Shown: piece after piece, positions 51,801-59,475 of the stretch
Layout of the letters: every line of letters starts with the position of its first letter
How positions within the stretch are numbered: the stretch's first letter is position 1
NCBI GenBank assembly: GCA_017935365.1
Contig: JAGBHT010000009.1
Location: forward strand, 1 to 64,000
DNA length: 64,000 nucleotides
Reading direction: 5' to 3'
Source of the DNA: Ruminiclostridium sp.
GTDB taxonomy: Bacteria > Bacillota > Clostridia > Oscillospirales > Ruminococcaceae
The notes under the pieces: generated by a model
Seen by the model: only the letters and a program-made list of their open reading frames with translations
Database searches by the model: none
Told to the model about the DNA's origin: nothing
Position numbers and translations under genes: made by a program

Positions 51801-52301
51801 GGCGGCTGGGACAGGGCATATTCACAGGAATTTGACCTGCCGCGCAGAATAAGCGGAATACACGACATCAGCTTTGTTATCAACAATTCCTGCATATTCG
51901 GCGGTTTTGAGTTTGCAAAATACGACCGTACATATGCCGAGAATGCGGCGGCAGACAACGATAATCTGTACGGTGACGATTATAAGGTAAACGGCTCGTG
52001 CGTTGAGGAGATAGGCAACAATGTTGTTATCGAGTTCAATAACCTTGACTTTGCGGGCGGCACTGACAAGATAACCGTTACAGGAAGAACGCCGCTTGAC
52101 AACTGCACCATACAGCTCAGAGTAAACGATGAGAACGGCAATCAGACAACACGCCTGCTTGAGTTCCCGCACGCAGACGAATACACACCGGTAACATTCG
52201 ATATTGAGCGTATCGGCGGAAAGAACAATATTGCATTCGTATTCCTGCCCGGCACACAGTTCGATATGAAGTCGTTCAGATTTATAAAAGCAGAAAAATA
52301 A
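48846..52301 (+). CDS. GH2-family glycoside hydrolase (beta-galactosidase type)
   Basis: 1151 residues with no signal peptide, so cytosolic. The N-terminal sugar-binding jelly roll (about 1-150; VEIPHDW, RWYSGAGIYRNVW) and an Ig-like domain precede the catalytic barrel (about 260-560). GH2 signatures are NAIRTSHNPPS, the general acid in MWSIGNE (Glu382) and the nucleophile in IYGSETAS (Glu461). After the barrel come a DUF4982/Big-like region (about 600-780) and two C-terminal beta domains (about 860-1010 and 1030-1151) with FAGGTDKITV and FGGGTKHMTL repeats, resembling CBM6-type modules. Substrate is probably a beta-galactoside or related oligosaccharide. A large multi-domain GH2 without export is notable. 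GAAAGG lies before the ATG. Confidence 0.92.
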   Translation: MEKCTVLFNDNWKFALTESDSDETALQNIHWYNVEIPHDWLIGDTANLYKSGCGWYEKHFSIDSLDKQDCYILIFDGVYMDTTVYVNGKTVGEWKYGYTSFSFDITDSLTEGDNRILVRVNHKAPNTRWYSGAGIYRNVWLRKTSRNHIVQDGIYINARPNDSDRREQGKWKVTVQTELSAQTCGTLAFEVTDPIGRETYSCERRVCGKSDKLVFYIDCPKLWDTITPNLYSMSAKLFDEDGTQYDFVQTKFGFRTTKFSPDEGFLLNGIRLKLNGVCMHHDLGALGAAVNYDATYRQLAKMKEMGVNAIRTSHNPPSRELMDICDEMGLLVDSEIFDMWELAKNENDYHRFFPEWYKTDVAAWIRRDRNRPSVIMWSIGNEIYDTHKSPRGLEVAQMLSAEVEKNDPMHNALPTIASNYMQWENAQNVADFLKLAGYNYAEKLYDEHHEKHHDWVIYGSETASTVRSRGIYHFPYDTSLLVYDDLQCSDLGNSVVNWGASPLRSYAMDTAADYSMGQFVWTGFDYIGEPTPYSTKNSYFGIVDTAGFEKDSFWFYKSVWDIACEKPFIHISPCYWDFNEGQMIDIIAYSNLPVLKLRYCGKIYDSETLDHKSEDKLCAHFRVPYHKNSPVAVRGYYNENCTVNDYAVEEVLFTPLDPYKIRMHSDRSEITADGRSLAFVTVTVEDRSGQEVQNAVNRIKFTVSGAGRLLGLDNGDSTDYDSYKGSHRKLFSGKLLAIIGSTFETGNITITAESEGLQPETIILDSVAPKTAPEGISIVTENVFPAVTTPYTNEIPVRKIELEDNGTHKLGKDNDTTEISVKIYPENATFRDIEFRCCADNGVEISFAKVIGYDGHKAVLKAFGDGNFRLRAYSKNGTDIPKIISELEYTVEGLGKAEKDPYIFTAACLCDFSNVPVTTIDRGSLGGFNGRTVVGFSSMDFGGGTKHMTLSVGNCGGGEDYPVELYLGDADNGGEYIGTYGIKNNGGWDRAYSQEFDLPRRISGIHDISFVINNSCIFGGFEFAKYDRTYAENAAADNDNLYGDDYKVNGSCVEEIGNNVVIEFNNLDFAGGTDKITVTGRTPLDNCTIQLRVNDENGNQTTRLLEFPHADEYTPVTFDIERIGGKNNIAFVFLPGTQFDMKSFRFIKAEK

Positions 52302-52308
52302 ATACCCC

Positions 52309-52340
52309 GAGCCGCGGCACAACACCGCGGCTCTTTCCTT
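52309..52340 (+). terminator. Terminator of the GH2 gene
   Basis: GAGCCGCGG/CCGCGGCTC stem, then TTTCCTT. Similar in sequence to the hairpin at 219-244. Confidence 0.8.
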
Positions 52341-52589
52341 AAACCGTTATAATCACCGAGCGAATATATGATAAATATGGCAGTAATTCAGATATATTAA
52401 CAACAACGCTGAAAACAGTTTCCGTGCCGATAAGGTGTTAATAATTTCGTGAGTAAATCCGTACAACTGCACTGTCACCGAAACTTCCAAAAAACGCACT
52501 ATCCTGAGATATCTGTACAGTCCCCCGGGGCGAACAGAGCGGAGCGTCCCGCTTATGACGGCTTTTTAAACGCAATCGTTTGGTATCCG
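52341..52589. other. Intergenic stretch after GH2, without a gene
   Basis: Part of the 754-base gap between GH2 and the Nudix gene. This portion holds no convincing ORF or promoter. The rest of the gap is taken up by repeat copy C (52590-52842), a T/C-rich stretch, and the Nudix promoter. Confidence 0.45.
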
Positions 52590-52842
52590 AAGCACTACCA
52601 CACTTGCCTCACCTCGAAAAAGGGGAGGTGGCACGGCTAGTGTAAGTTTTTCTCTTGTCGTACAGTGTTCAGACAATCTAACCATTATAGGTATGAAACA
52701 TTTTCTAGCCGTGACGGTGGGGATTGTAATTGCTCAGAAGTTCCTTTTCCTCTTCCCTTGGGTTGTCTTCCTCGTTCATAGTAGCAACGTTATCGCACAG
52801 AATAGCGAACCCAAGAAGTGCTGTCTGACAAAGAGAACTAAC
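52590..52842. repeat. Dispersed structured intergenic element, copy C (variant long form)
   Basis: Shares the AGCACTA start, CCTCGAAAAA-GGG-GAGG core, GGTGGGGATTGTAATTGCTCAGAAGTT block and the CTCGTTCATAG-AGCAACGTTATCGCAC-GAATAGCGAACCC-AGAAGTGCT 3' module with copy B. The two inner hairpins are missing. The small covarying hairpin is replaced by ACGGCTAG and CTAGCCGT arms separated by about 55 bases. Diverged but clearly the same family. Confidence 0.75.
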
Positions 52843-52961
52843 CGTTTATCGCAATGAATGAGCTCGCTTCCCCGATACATCATCACCTCTTCCCCACACA
52901 ATTGCCCAAAATCAACATCTCTTCCTCCCTCCCAAATTATTTACAATTCCACCCTCCGCTA

Positions 52962-52990
52962 TAGACTTTTAGTGAAAAATGTGCTATAAT
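52962..52990 (+). promoter_or_regulatory. Promoter of the Nudix-folC genes
   Basis: TAGACT, 17 bp, consensus TATAAT. The transcript would start about 60 bases before the Nudix ATG. Confidence 0.6.
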
Positions 52991-53055
52991 ATAAACGATT
53001 ATAAATAACTGCACCGTACAGACGGAAGGCAGACGCAAGGAGGTGTCCGTAGCAG

Positions 53056-53469
53056 ATGACTTATGAAAAGTCCTGCGGCGGTATAGTTTACAGAAAATTT
53101 CACGGCAATACCGAAATATTGCTGATAAAACACGTTAAATCCGGTTACTGGTCTTTTCCTAAAGGACACGTTGAGAGCGGGGAAACCGAAGAAGAAACCG
53201 CAAAGCGTGAAATAAAGGAAGAAACCGGAATAGACGTTTATATTGATTCGGGTTTCAGGGAAACGGTTACATATTCGCCGCGCAAGGACGCAAAGAAAGA
53301 CGTTGTATATTTTGTTGCACGCGCGAAAAATTATGATTACACGCCTCAGCTCGAAGAGATCTCGGATATCCGCTGGGTTGGAATCGGACAGGCACATAAT
53401 CTGCTTGTCTATGATAATGACAAATTGATAGTCAATAAGGCGAAGAGCTTTATTGCGCTTATGAAGTGA
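53056..53469 (+). CDS. Nudix hydrolase (MutT/Ap4A hydrolase type)
   Basis: 137 residues. The Nudix box reads GHVESGETEEETAKREIKEE followed by TGI, with every key Glu and Arg in place. The start CGGIVYRK, FPKGH before the box and the RWVGIGQAH tail are typical of bis(5'-nucleosyl)-tetraphosphatase-type members. It removes damaged or signalling nucleotides in the cytosol; the true substrate is not readable. AAGGAGGTG lies 12 bases before the ATG, slightly far. folC follows after 45 bases. Confidence 0.88.
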   Translation: MTYEKSCGGIVYRKFHGNTEILLIKHVKSGYWSFPKGHVESGETEEETAKREIKEETGIDVYIDSGFRETVTYSPRKDAKKDVVYFVARAKNYDYTPQLEEISDIRWVGIGQAHNLLVYDNDKLIVNKAKSFIALMK

Positions 53470-53514
53470 TTGTGTTTTGAGTGAAGAAAAAAGAAAATAC
53501 GAAAGGAAAGCCAC

Positions 53515-54765
53515 ATGACATACGAACAGGCATTTGAATACGTCAGTTCTTTCACCAAATCGGGCGAACCGGTAAAGGACCTTATAAGGTTTGTTATCCT
53601 TATGCGCCTTCTCGGAAATCCCCATAACGAATTGAAGATAGTTCACGTTGCAGGCACAAACGGAAAGGGAAGCGTCTGCGAGTATATAAGCAACGCCGTA
53701 AGGGCAGACAACAAGAGTGTCGGAAAGTTCACCTCTCCCTATATCGACTGCATTGAGGAGCGCATACAGGTAAACGGAAAATATATTTCCCGCCCTGCAT
53801 TTGCACTGCTGTGCGAACAGGTGAAAAAGGCAGTCGAACAGACCGGTTTTGAAGGCTTTTCGCAGTTTGAGATACTGTGCGCTATCGCTCTGCTTTATTT
53901 CTATAAAGAGCAGGTATCCGTTGCCGTTATCGAAACAGGCATAGGCGGACTTCTTGACTGCACTAATGTAGTAAATCCTGTTGTCAGCGTAATTACAACG
54001 GTAGATTATGACCATACCGACATTCTCGGCGAAACGCTTACCGATATTGCCCGCCACAAGGCAGGTATAATAAAACCGTCGATCCCGTGTGTCGTAGCTC
54101 CCGGACAGGAAAACGAGGTAATGCGCGTCATTGACGATAAATGCCGTGAGTACAACTGCGAGGAGATAGTTCCCGATATGTCAAGGGTACAGGTTCTCCA
54201 TATGGATACAACCGATGTATTCTTCTCGTATAAAGGTATGAATTATCACCTTGTAATGTCGGGTGAACACCAGATAAAGAACGCTCTTTGCGCAATAGAG
54301 GCTTGCCGCATACTGAAAATCGAATACAGCAGTGTATTCACAGGACTTGAAAAATCCGCGCTCAGAGCAAGAATGGAGGAAGTAAAGGTAAACGGAACAT
54401 CGTGCATTGTAGACGGTTCTCATAACCCCTCCGCGATGAAAGCGGCGGCAAAGCTACTTGAACTCGACAACCGCAGGATACACGCAGTAGTCGGCATGAT
54501 GGCAAACAAGGACTGGCAGACCGCTCTTAAGATAATTCTTCCCCGTTTTGAAGATGTCATATTCGTTGACGGCTTTATGCCGGGCTGTGTTCCCGCTTCT
54601 CAGCTGACGCGCTTTGCGATAGAGCAGGGTGTCCGCTGTACATCTTGCACCGACCTCGACAGCGCAATATCACAGGCAGTGTTAAAGGCAGGCGCAAAGG
54701 ATATAGCAATGATAACAGGCTCGTTATACCTTGCCTCCGCCGCCGAAAAGATAGTAAAAAAGTAA
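53515..54765 (+). CDS. folC: Folylpolyglutamate/dihydrofolate synthase FolC
   Basis: 416 residues of the Mur-ligase superfamily. P-loop HVAGTNGKGSV (about 44-54), the folate loop KFTSPYIDCIEERIQVNG, the EQVSVAVIETGIGGLLDCTNVV block, ITTVDYDHTDILG and the C-terminal DGSHNPSAM motif are all present. It adds glutamate to dihydropteroate or folate using ATP. The length is normal. GAAAGGAAAG precedes the ATG. The gene lies downstream of the Nudix gene, probably in one transcript. Confidence 0.95.
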   Translation: MTYEQAFEYVSSFTKSGEPVKDLIRFVILMRLLGNPHNELKIVHVAGTNGKGSVCEYISNAVRADNKSVGKFTSPYIDCIEERIQVNGKYISRPAFALLCEQVKKAVEQTGFEGFSQFEILCAIALLYFYKEQVSVAVIETGIGGLLDCTNVVNPVVSVITTVDYDHTDILGETLTDIARHKAGIIKPSIPCVVAPGQENEVMRVIDDKCREYNCEEIVPDMSRVQVLHMDTTDVFFSYKGMNYHLVMSGEHQIKNALCAIEACRILKIEYSSVFTGLEKSALRARMEEVKVNGTSCIVDGSHNPSAMKAAAKLLELDNRRIHAVVGMMANKDWQTALKIILPRFEDVIFVDGFMPGCVPASQLTRFAIEQGVRCTSCTDLDSAISQAVLKAGAKDIAMITGSLYLASAAEKIVKK

Positions 54766-54800
54766 AATCCAATAACTTTTTAAAAGGAACGATAAATCAG

Positions 54801-55070
54801 CCAAGCACTATCACCCTTGCCTTTTAATGAACGCTCTGTTGGTTTCGCATCCTAGCGAAACTCCGGGCGTTCAACTTCGGGCATCCATGCCCGCCCTCGA
54901 AAAAGGGTGAGGTTCTGTTGCTCGGTCAAGCCGAGCCAACTATGGTGGGGATTGTAATTGCTCAGAAGTTGTTTTTCCATTTTCCTTTGTTCTACCCCTC
55001 GTTCATAGCAGCAACGTTATCGCACGGAATAGCGAACCCGAGAAGTGCTATTCCACAAAGAGCACTATCG
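54801..55070. repeat. Dispersed structured intergenic element, copy B (full form)
   Basis: The fullest copy. Plus-strand fold: CACCCTT (about 54812) pairs with AAGGGTG (about 54903) and encloses GAACGC...GTTTCGC-ATCCTA-GCGAAAC...GCGTTC and CGGGC-ATCCAT-GCCCG. Hairpin CTCGG-TCAAG-CCGAG follows at 54921-54935. A 3' module then runs from GGTGGGGATTGT to GAAGTGCTATTCC and AGAGCACTATCG, so AGCACTATC recurs near both ends. Compared with copy A, the third stem shows two paired changes (C-G to G-C and G-C to A-T) with the loop unchanged. Confidence 0.8.
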
Positions 55071-55123
55071 TCAGTCTGCTGTCACAGTTTATTTTCAATC
55101 AGAAAAAATTTGTTTTCATAAGC

Positions 55124-55151
55124 AAAGCCGCCCGATAAAACGAGCGGCTTT
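55124..55151 (-). terminator. Second hairpin downstream of rnpB
   Basis: AAAGCCGC/GCGGCTTT stem. It lies just beyond the first rnpB terminator and could also act in the plus direction (CTTTCTGT follows). Confidence 0.55.
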
Positions 55152-55157
55152 CTGTAA

Positions 55158-55183
55158 ACAATAAACCGACCCTTTCGGGTCGG
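55158..55183 (-). terminator. Terminator of rnpB
   Basis: CCGACCC-GAAA-GGGTCGG in the minus direction, followed by TTTATTGTTT. It starts about 15 bases past the RNA's 3' end. Confidence 0.8.
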
Positions 55184-55198
55184 CATAATATCCATTCA

Positions 55199-55537
55199 CA
55201 ACTTTACCTATAAGCCGAGTTTTGTCGTGCGCGGTCATCTATCTACGCCCTGCGTCGCCGCAGACCTCAAGCCACCTTAAATCAGGACCGCCGAGCAAGC
55301 GGTTAATCCCTGAAACCAATCGGTGTTGCACCGGATAGGGTTTACAGACGGGCGCAGTCTCCTGTCCCGTGGTGAGCTCTTACCTCGCCTTTCCACCCTT
55401 ACACTGTAAAACAGTGCGGTATATTTCTGTTGCACTCGCCCTGGAGTCGCCTCCGGCTGCCGTTAACAGCTACCCTGCTCTGTGATGCTCGGACTTTCCT
55501 CACGGTTTTCACCCCGCGACCGCACAGTAAAGTTGCG
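55199..55537 (-). ncRNA. rnpB: RNase P RNA, bacterial type A-like
   Basis: About 340 bases of catalytic RNA that matures tRNA 5' ends. Minus-strand landmarks: GAGGAAAGTCCGAGC near the 5' end, AGGGTGGAAAGGCGAGGTAAG followed by AGCTCACC in the centre, and AGATAGATGACCGC with ACAAAACTCGGCTTATAG near the 3' end. Helix P1 is closed by CAACTTTAC (55527-55535) against GTAAAGTTG (55199-55207), which sets the ends. A promoter 7-10 bases upstream and a terminator downstream frame it. Length and landmarks are normal. Confidence 0.95.
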
Positions 55538-55543
55538 ATAGTT

Positions 55544-55572
55544 ATTGTAGCATATTTTTTTATAAAAATCAA
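55544..55572 (-). promoter_or_regulatory. Promoter of rnpB
   Basis: TTGATT, 17 bp, TACAAT on the minus strand. The predicted start falls on the first base pairs of helix P1. The divergent DUF308 gene begins 31 bases away. Confidence 0.75.
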
Positions 55573-55602
55573 GGCGAATTTGCAAGAAAGGAGTATAAGC
55601 CT

Positions 55603-56934
55603 ATGCCTGAAAAGCAGACGATCAAAAAGACATTCAATATAACCTGGCTGTTTTTCTACGGCGCAGGACTTATCGCCGTCGGCATACTTGTGCTTGTAAA
55701 CGGCAGAATAGTAGTAGAGCCGGCCGCGCGGCTCGGCGGTATCTTCATTGCCGCAAACGGTATTCACCGCATTATCCGCGCATACGCAAGACAGCAGAAA
55801 CTCCCGATACTAAGCGGTATAAGCAACATTGTGATCGGTCTTATCTCACTGCTTTTCCCTGCCGCCACCTTAGCTCTCCTGTCGTTTATATTCTCGCTGT
55901 ACGTTTTCCTCAATGCGCTTGTCAAATTCATAGATTTCGGCTCGGCTGTGAAAAATGCTGTCCCCGATGCGTTCTATGATCTCTTCGCAGGAATATTCTT
56001 CACCGTTTTCGGCGTTATTATGCTGTTCGGTACTCTTATGGGCAGTCAGGGTATGATGATTGTGATCGGGCTTTATTGCATAATCTACGGTGCGGGCGAA
56101 CTGCGCCTGTTTATCCGTGAAGCCGCTCCCAATAAAGCCAAGGGTATGATCCGCCGCAGAATACGCTTATCCCTTCCGCAGATAATAACCACGTTCATAC
56201 CGCTTAAAACCCTGCGTAACTATACCGAACGTCTTGATTCCCGTGAGATAGATATAGAAAAACTACAGAATGAAGAACGCTTTGATAAGGGCGATGAAAC
56301 GCCGGATATCCACGTTCTTATCCACGTCAGCGCCGACGGAGTAGGCTCTATAGGACACTGCGATTTAGTGCTGAATGGCACTGTAATATCCTACGGCAAC
56401 TATGATAAAGCGTCCGAAAGGCTTTTCGGCGGTATCGGTGACGGAGTGCTGTTCAAAGCGGATTTTGATAAATATATAAATTTCTGCGTCTATCACGATT
56501 TGCAGATGGTATTCGATTTCGGCATAAAGCTTACCGAAAAACAGCTTGCAAAAGTCAGAAAAGGCATAGCAAAGCTTGAACGAAACGTTACCCGCTGGAA
56601 ACCGCCGTATCAGCTGGCAAGCGAAAACAGCCCTGCCGCCGATATTGCGGATTTTGACGATTATTGCAGCTCGCTGTGGAACGGCACTCACGCACACTTC
56701 TATAAATTTAGAAGCGGCAGATTCAAAACGTATTTCGTTATGAGTACAAACTGCGTGTTCCTTGCCGATTACATTCTCAGCAAGGCAGGAACGGATATAG
56801 TAAAAACCGCAGGCATAATCACTCCCGGCGACTATTACGACTATATGCAGAGCGAATACGCACTCCCCGGCGGAATAGTAATAACCCGTGACATTTACAG
56901 CAAATATAACGTTCCGCCGCAGACAGAAACTTAA
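55603..56934 (+). CDS. DUF308 (HdeD-like) membrane protein with permuted-papain-like C-terminal domain
   Basis: 443 residues. The N-terminal half has about six membrane helices in two DUF308 repeats (15-33, 44-58, 70-105, 125-145, 150-168). After a basic linker (about 175-215) comes a cytosolic domain of about 210 residues with His252 (SIGHCDLVLNG) ahead of Cys384 (STNCVFLADYIL). This His-before-Cys order and the NCxxxA pattern are those of circularly permuted NlpC/P60-LRAT-like enzymes. DUF308 proteins usually end after the helices, so this looks like a fusion of a membrane module with a thiol hydrolase or acyltransferase. GAAAGGAG precedes the ATG. Function is inferred only. Confidence 0.75.
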   Translation: MPEKQTIKKTFNITWLFFYGAGLIAVGILVLVNGRIVVEPAARLGGIFIAANGIHRIIRAYARQQKLPILSGISNIVIGLISLLFPAATLALLSFIFSLYVFLNALVKFIDFGSAVKNAVPDAFYDLFAGIFFTVFGVIMLFGTLMGSQGMMIVIGLYCIIYGAGELRLFIREAAPNKAKGMIRRRIRLSLPQIITTFIPLKTLRNYTERLDSREIDIEKLQNEERFDKGDETPDIHVLIHVSADGVGSIGHCDLVLNGTVISYGNYDKASERLFGGIGDGVLFKADFDKYINFCVYHDLQMVFDFGIKLTEKQLAKVRKGIAKLERNVTRWKPPYQLASENSPAADIADFDDYCSSLWNGTHAHFYKFRSGRFKTYFVMSTNCVFLADYILSKAGTDIVKTAGIITPGDYYDYMQSEYALPGGIVITRDIYSKYNVPPQTET

Positions 56935-56944
56935 GTGAAAATCC

Positions 56945-56978
56945 TTGAACTTGACACAATAGTGTGATATACTATAAT
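56945..56978 (+). promoter_or_regulatory. Promoter of the DHHW/FkbH/ACP operon
   Basis: Two overlapping sigma-A-like pairs: TTGAAC, 17 bp, TATACT; and TTGACA, 16 bp, TATAAT. The transcript would start 50-60 bases before the first DHHW gene. Confidence 0.65.
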
Positions 56979-57042
56979 AGGACAAGAATTTACATTTACG
57001 GGCAATATAAAGATAATTACCCGCATTAAGAAAGGACATAAT

Positions 57043-58212
57043 ATGAAGTTGAATATCAGAGTTACAACGGCAATTCTCGCCTGTGCAACCGTACTCGGTG
57101 CAACCGCCTGCTCCTCACAGGACGCAGGTTCATCACAGGACGGCAAAAACGAAAGCAGTGTAACGGAAAGCTCCGCTACAGAAAGCAAGAACGACAGCAG
57201 TTCGTCTGACAGCGAGAGCGTTTCTTCTACAGACAGTTCAGATAAATCCGACAGTTCCGATACTTCGGTTTCTTCCGATACATCGACAAGTAACGAGAAG
57301 CCCGCAGGCGTTGACGGCGTACAGACAAACGGTCAGCTCGTAGTCGACATAAATGGTCATACATGGGGAATTTCCCTTTACGGCGGCGGTGACGGCGCAA
57401 ACTATGCAACTTATCTTAACGAGTTCAAGGAAAAGGTCGGCTCATCGGTAAACGTATTCAATATGGTAGTGCCTACAGCAGGCGCATATTATCTCCCCGC
57501 AGGCTATGAAGACTACAACGCAAGTCACAGGGATTCGATAAACAGCATAGCAAACAAGCTTGTGAATGTAATCAATGTTGACGGTTACGCCGCACTTGAG
57601 GCGCATACAGACGAGTATATCTACACCCGTACCGACCACCACTGGGAGCCCCTCGGCGCATATTATGCGGCAAAGGCTTTCTGTGAAATGGCACAGGTAC
57701 CCGTTAAGGAACTTTCAACCTACAAGACAGAAACGATAGAAGGCTTTGTCGGCACAATGTACGCATTCACAGACTACAACGAGCGTATCAAGAACGACCC
57801 TGACACATTCACCTACTATATCCCCTCTACAGAATACACCGCAACTTACTATACGACAGATTTCAAGGTTGACGAGCAGTTCTCACAGTTCCACAGCATA
57901 TTTGTAGATCAGCCCGCAAGCGGTGCATATTCGACATTTATGGGCGGCGACCAGAAGATAGTAAAGATTGAAACAGCCAACAAGAACGGCAGAAAGCTCT
58001 GCATCTTCAAGGACAGCTACGGTAATGCGGAAGTTCCTTTCTTTGTAGACTCGTTTGAAGAGATATATGTCTGCGATATCCGTTATTTCGACCTTTACGC
58101 ACCCGATTTCATCAAGGATAACGGCATTACGGACGTTCTGTTCACAATGTGCACATTCTCCGCAGTCGGAGAAAATGCAGAGGGAATAAAGAACAATCTG
58201 CTTTCAAAGTAA
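57043..58212 (+). CDS. DHHW-motif lipoprotein (copy 1)
   Basis: 389 residues. A lipobox (ATAC, Cys23) and a Ser/Asp-rich linker (about 26-85) precede an extracytoplasmic SGNH/AlgX-like domain. It carries the signature TRTDHHWEPLGAYYAAKAFC (about residue 195-214) and, near the C-terminus, FKDSYGNAEVPFFVDSFEEIYVCDIRY. DHHW proteins act in O-acylation of surface polysaccharides together with MBOAT-type membrane acyltransferases. AGAAAGGA lies before the ATG. The gene starts a four-gene run with a second DHHW gene, an FkbH-like gene and an acyl carrier protein gene. Confidence 0.88.
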   Translation: MKLNIRVTTAILACATVLGATACSSQDAGSSQDGKNESSVTESSATESKNDSSSSDSESVSSTDSSDKSDSSDTSVSSDTSTSNEKPAGVDGVQTNGQLVVDINGHTWGISLYGGGDGANYATYLNEFKEKVGSSVNVFNMVVPTAGAYYLPAGYEDYNASHRDSINSIANKLVNVINVDGYAALEAHTDEYIYTRTDHHWEPLGAYYAAKAFCEMAQVPVKELSTYKTETIEGFVGTMYAFTDYNERIKNDPDTFTYYIPSTEYTATYYTTDFKVDEQFSQFHSIFVDQPASGAYSTFMGGDQKIVKIETANKNGRKLCIFKDSYGNAEVPFFVDSFEEIYVCDIRYFDLYAPDFIKDNGITDVLFTMCTFSAVGENAEGIKNNLLSK

Positions 58213-58250
58213 ATTTCTTTTTCCGGCTTGTTTTCAGAAAGGAGGAGCGC

Positions 58251-59465
58251 ATGAAAAAGTTCCCGAAGATAACAGTGCTCACACTGATAATTTCAATGCT
58301 TGCCTGCGGCTGTTCCGAGGTTTTCCCCGACAGCGGGACAAGCAGTAAAGATACATCGGTATACACCTTAGCCCCCGACCCTGAATCATCGGAAACTCCG
58401 TCCGATACCGAAAGCGAGGAAACCGAAGCACCCGACACTTCCGCTCCGGAAACCTCGGAAGAAACCATCCTGTCAACTACCGAAACCACCGCCGAGAGTT
58501 CCTCAGCCGCAACATCATCATCGCCCGAAAGCTCCGCACCTGCGGAAAACAGCGATATAAACAGCTACAGGGCGATAGGCGACAACGGAATATTAGTCGC
58601 AGGAATGGACAACCACTACCGCGGAATCATGTTCTACGGCGGCACATACGGCTACTGCGACCAGTATATGACGGACGTAAAGGCATTCCAGTCGGCTCTG
58701 CCCGAAGTATCGGTATATTCAATGGTGATACCGACCTCGGTCGATTTTTACAATCCCACCGAATACAAGGGCTACACCGAGCTTCAGAAAGACAAGATAG
58801 ATTATATCGAAAGCGGTCTTAAAGGCACGGGCGTAACCAATGTCAGCGTGTACGATACGCTTTCAAAGCACACATCGGAAGAGATATACTCAAGGACGGA
58901 CCACCACTGGATGCCGCTCGGCGCATATTATGCCGCGCAGGTTTTCTGCAAGACCGCAGGCGTAAAAGTCCCCGATATAAAGAATTACCGCAAGGAAACC
59001 TGCGGAGGATATGTCGGCTCAATGTACTATTACTCGTCCGACGAGCACCTGAACAACGATCCCGAAACCTATGCGGTTTATTATTCCCCGAATGAGGACA
59101 AACTCAAGACCACATATTACGACCGCTATTACAGCAACGGCTATGACAGCAATCTTTTCCTGTGCAATGACGCGAGCTATTACTACCTGTCATTTCTCGG
59201 CAGTGACGACCTCATTGCGCATATCAAAACAAACGCCAAGACAGGCAGAAACTTAGTCGTTATCAAGGAGAGTTACGGCAACGGACTTATCCCGTTCTTC
59301 ACCGAGAGCTTTGATAATATCTATGTGCTTGACCTGCGTTATTGCGAGATAAACGCAATAAAGTTCTGCAAGCAGGTTGACGCAACCGATCTGCTGTTTG
59401 CAAACTGCGCCTACACCGTAGCAGGCGGCAACTGTGACTATTTTTCATATATAAGAAACATTTAA
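58251..59465 (+). CDS. DHHW-motif lipoprotein (copy 2)
   Basis: 404 residues. A lipobox (LACGC, Cys about 18-20) and a Glu/Ser/Thr/Pro-rich linker (about 28-105) precede a DHHW domain with SRTDHHWMPLGAYYAAQVFC and IKESYGNGLIPFFTESFDNIYVLDLRY. The ATG at 58251 has AAAGGAGGAGC directly before it; longer in-frame starts lack a signal peptide and overlap the previous gene. The paralogue pair is well diverged outside the motif, so the two proteins probably act on different acceptors or as a hetero-complex. Confidence 0.88.
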   Translation: MKKFPKITVLTLIISMLACGCSEVFPDSGTSSKDTSVYTLAPDPESSETPSDTESEETEAPDTSAPETSEETILSTTETTAESSSAATSSSPESSAPAENSDINSYRAIGDNGILVAGMDNHYRGIMFYGGTYGYCDQYMTDVKAFQSALPEVSVYSMVIPTSVDFYNPTEYKGYTELQKDKIDYIESGLKGTGVTNVSVYDTLSKHTSEEIYSRTDHHWMPLGAYYAAQVFCKTAGVKVPDIKNYRKETCGGYVGSMYYYSSDEHLNNDPETYAVYYSPNEDKLKTTYYDRYYSNGYDSNLFLCNDASYYYLSFLGSDDLIAHIKTNAKTGRNLVVIKESYGNGLIPFFTESFDNIYVLDLRYCEINAIKFCKQVDATDLLFANCAYTVAGGNCDYFSYIRNI

Positions 59466-59475
59466 GGAAGACTTT

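Noticed and set aside
52999..54057. A 352-residue minus-strand ORF opposite the Nudix and folC genes
   Set aside because: The plus strand encodes two well-conserved enzymes over the same bases, and the minus-strand product has atypical composition.
55199..55537. tmRNA or 6S RNA
   Set aside because: The GAGGAAAGTCCGAGC and AGATAGATGACCGC blocks and the P1 closing helix are specific to RNase P RNA.
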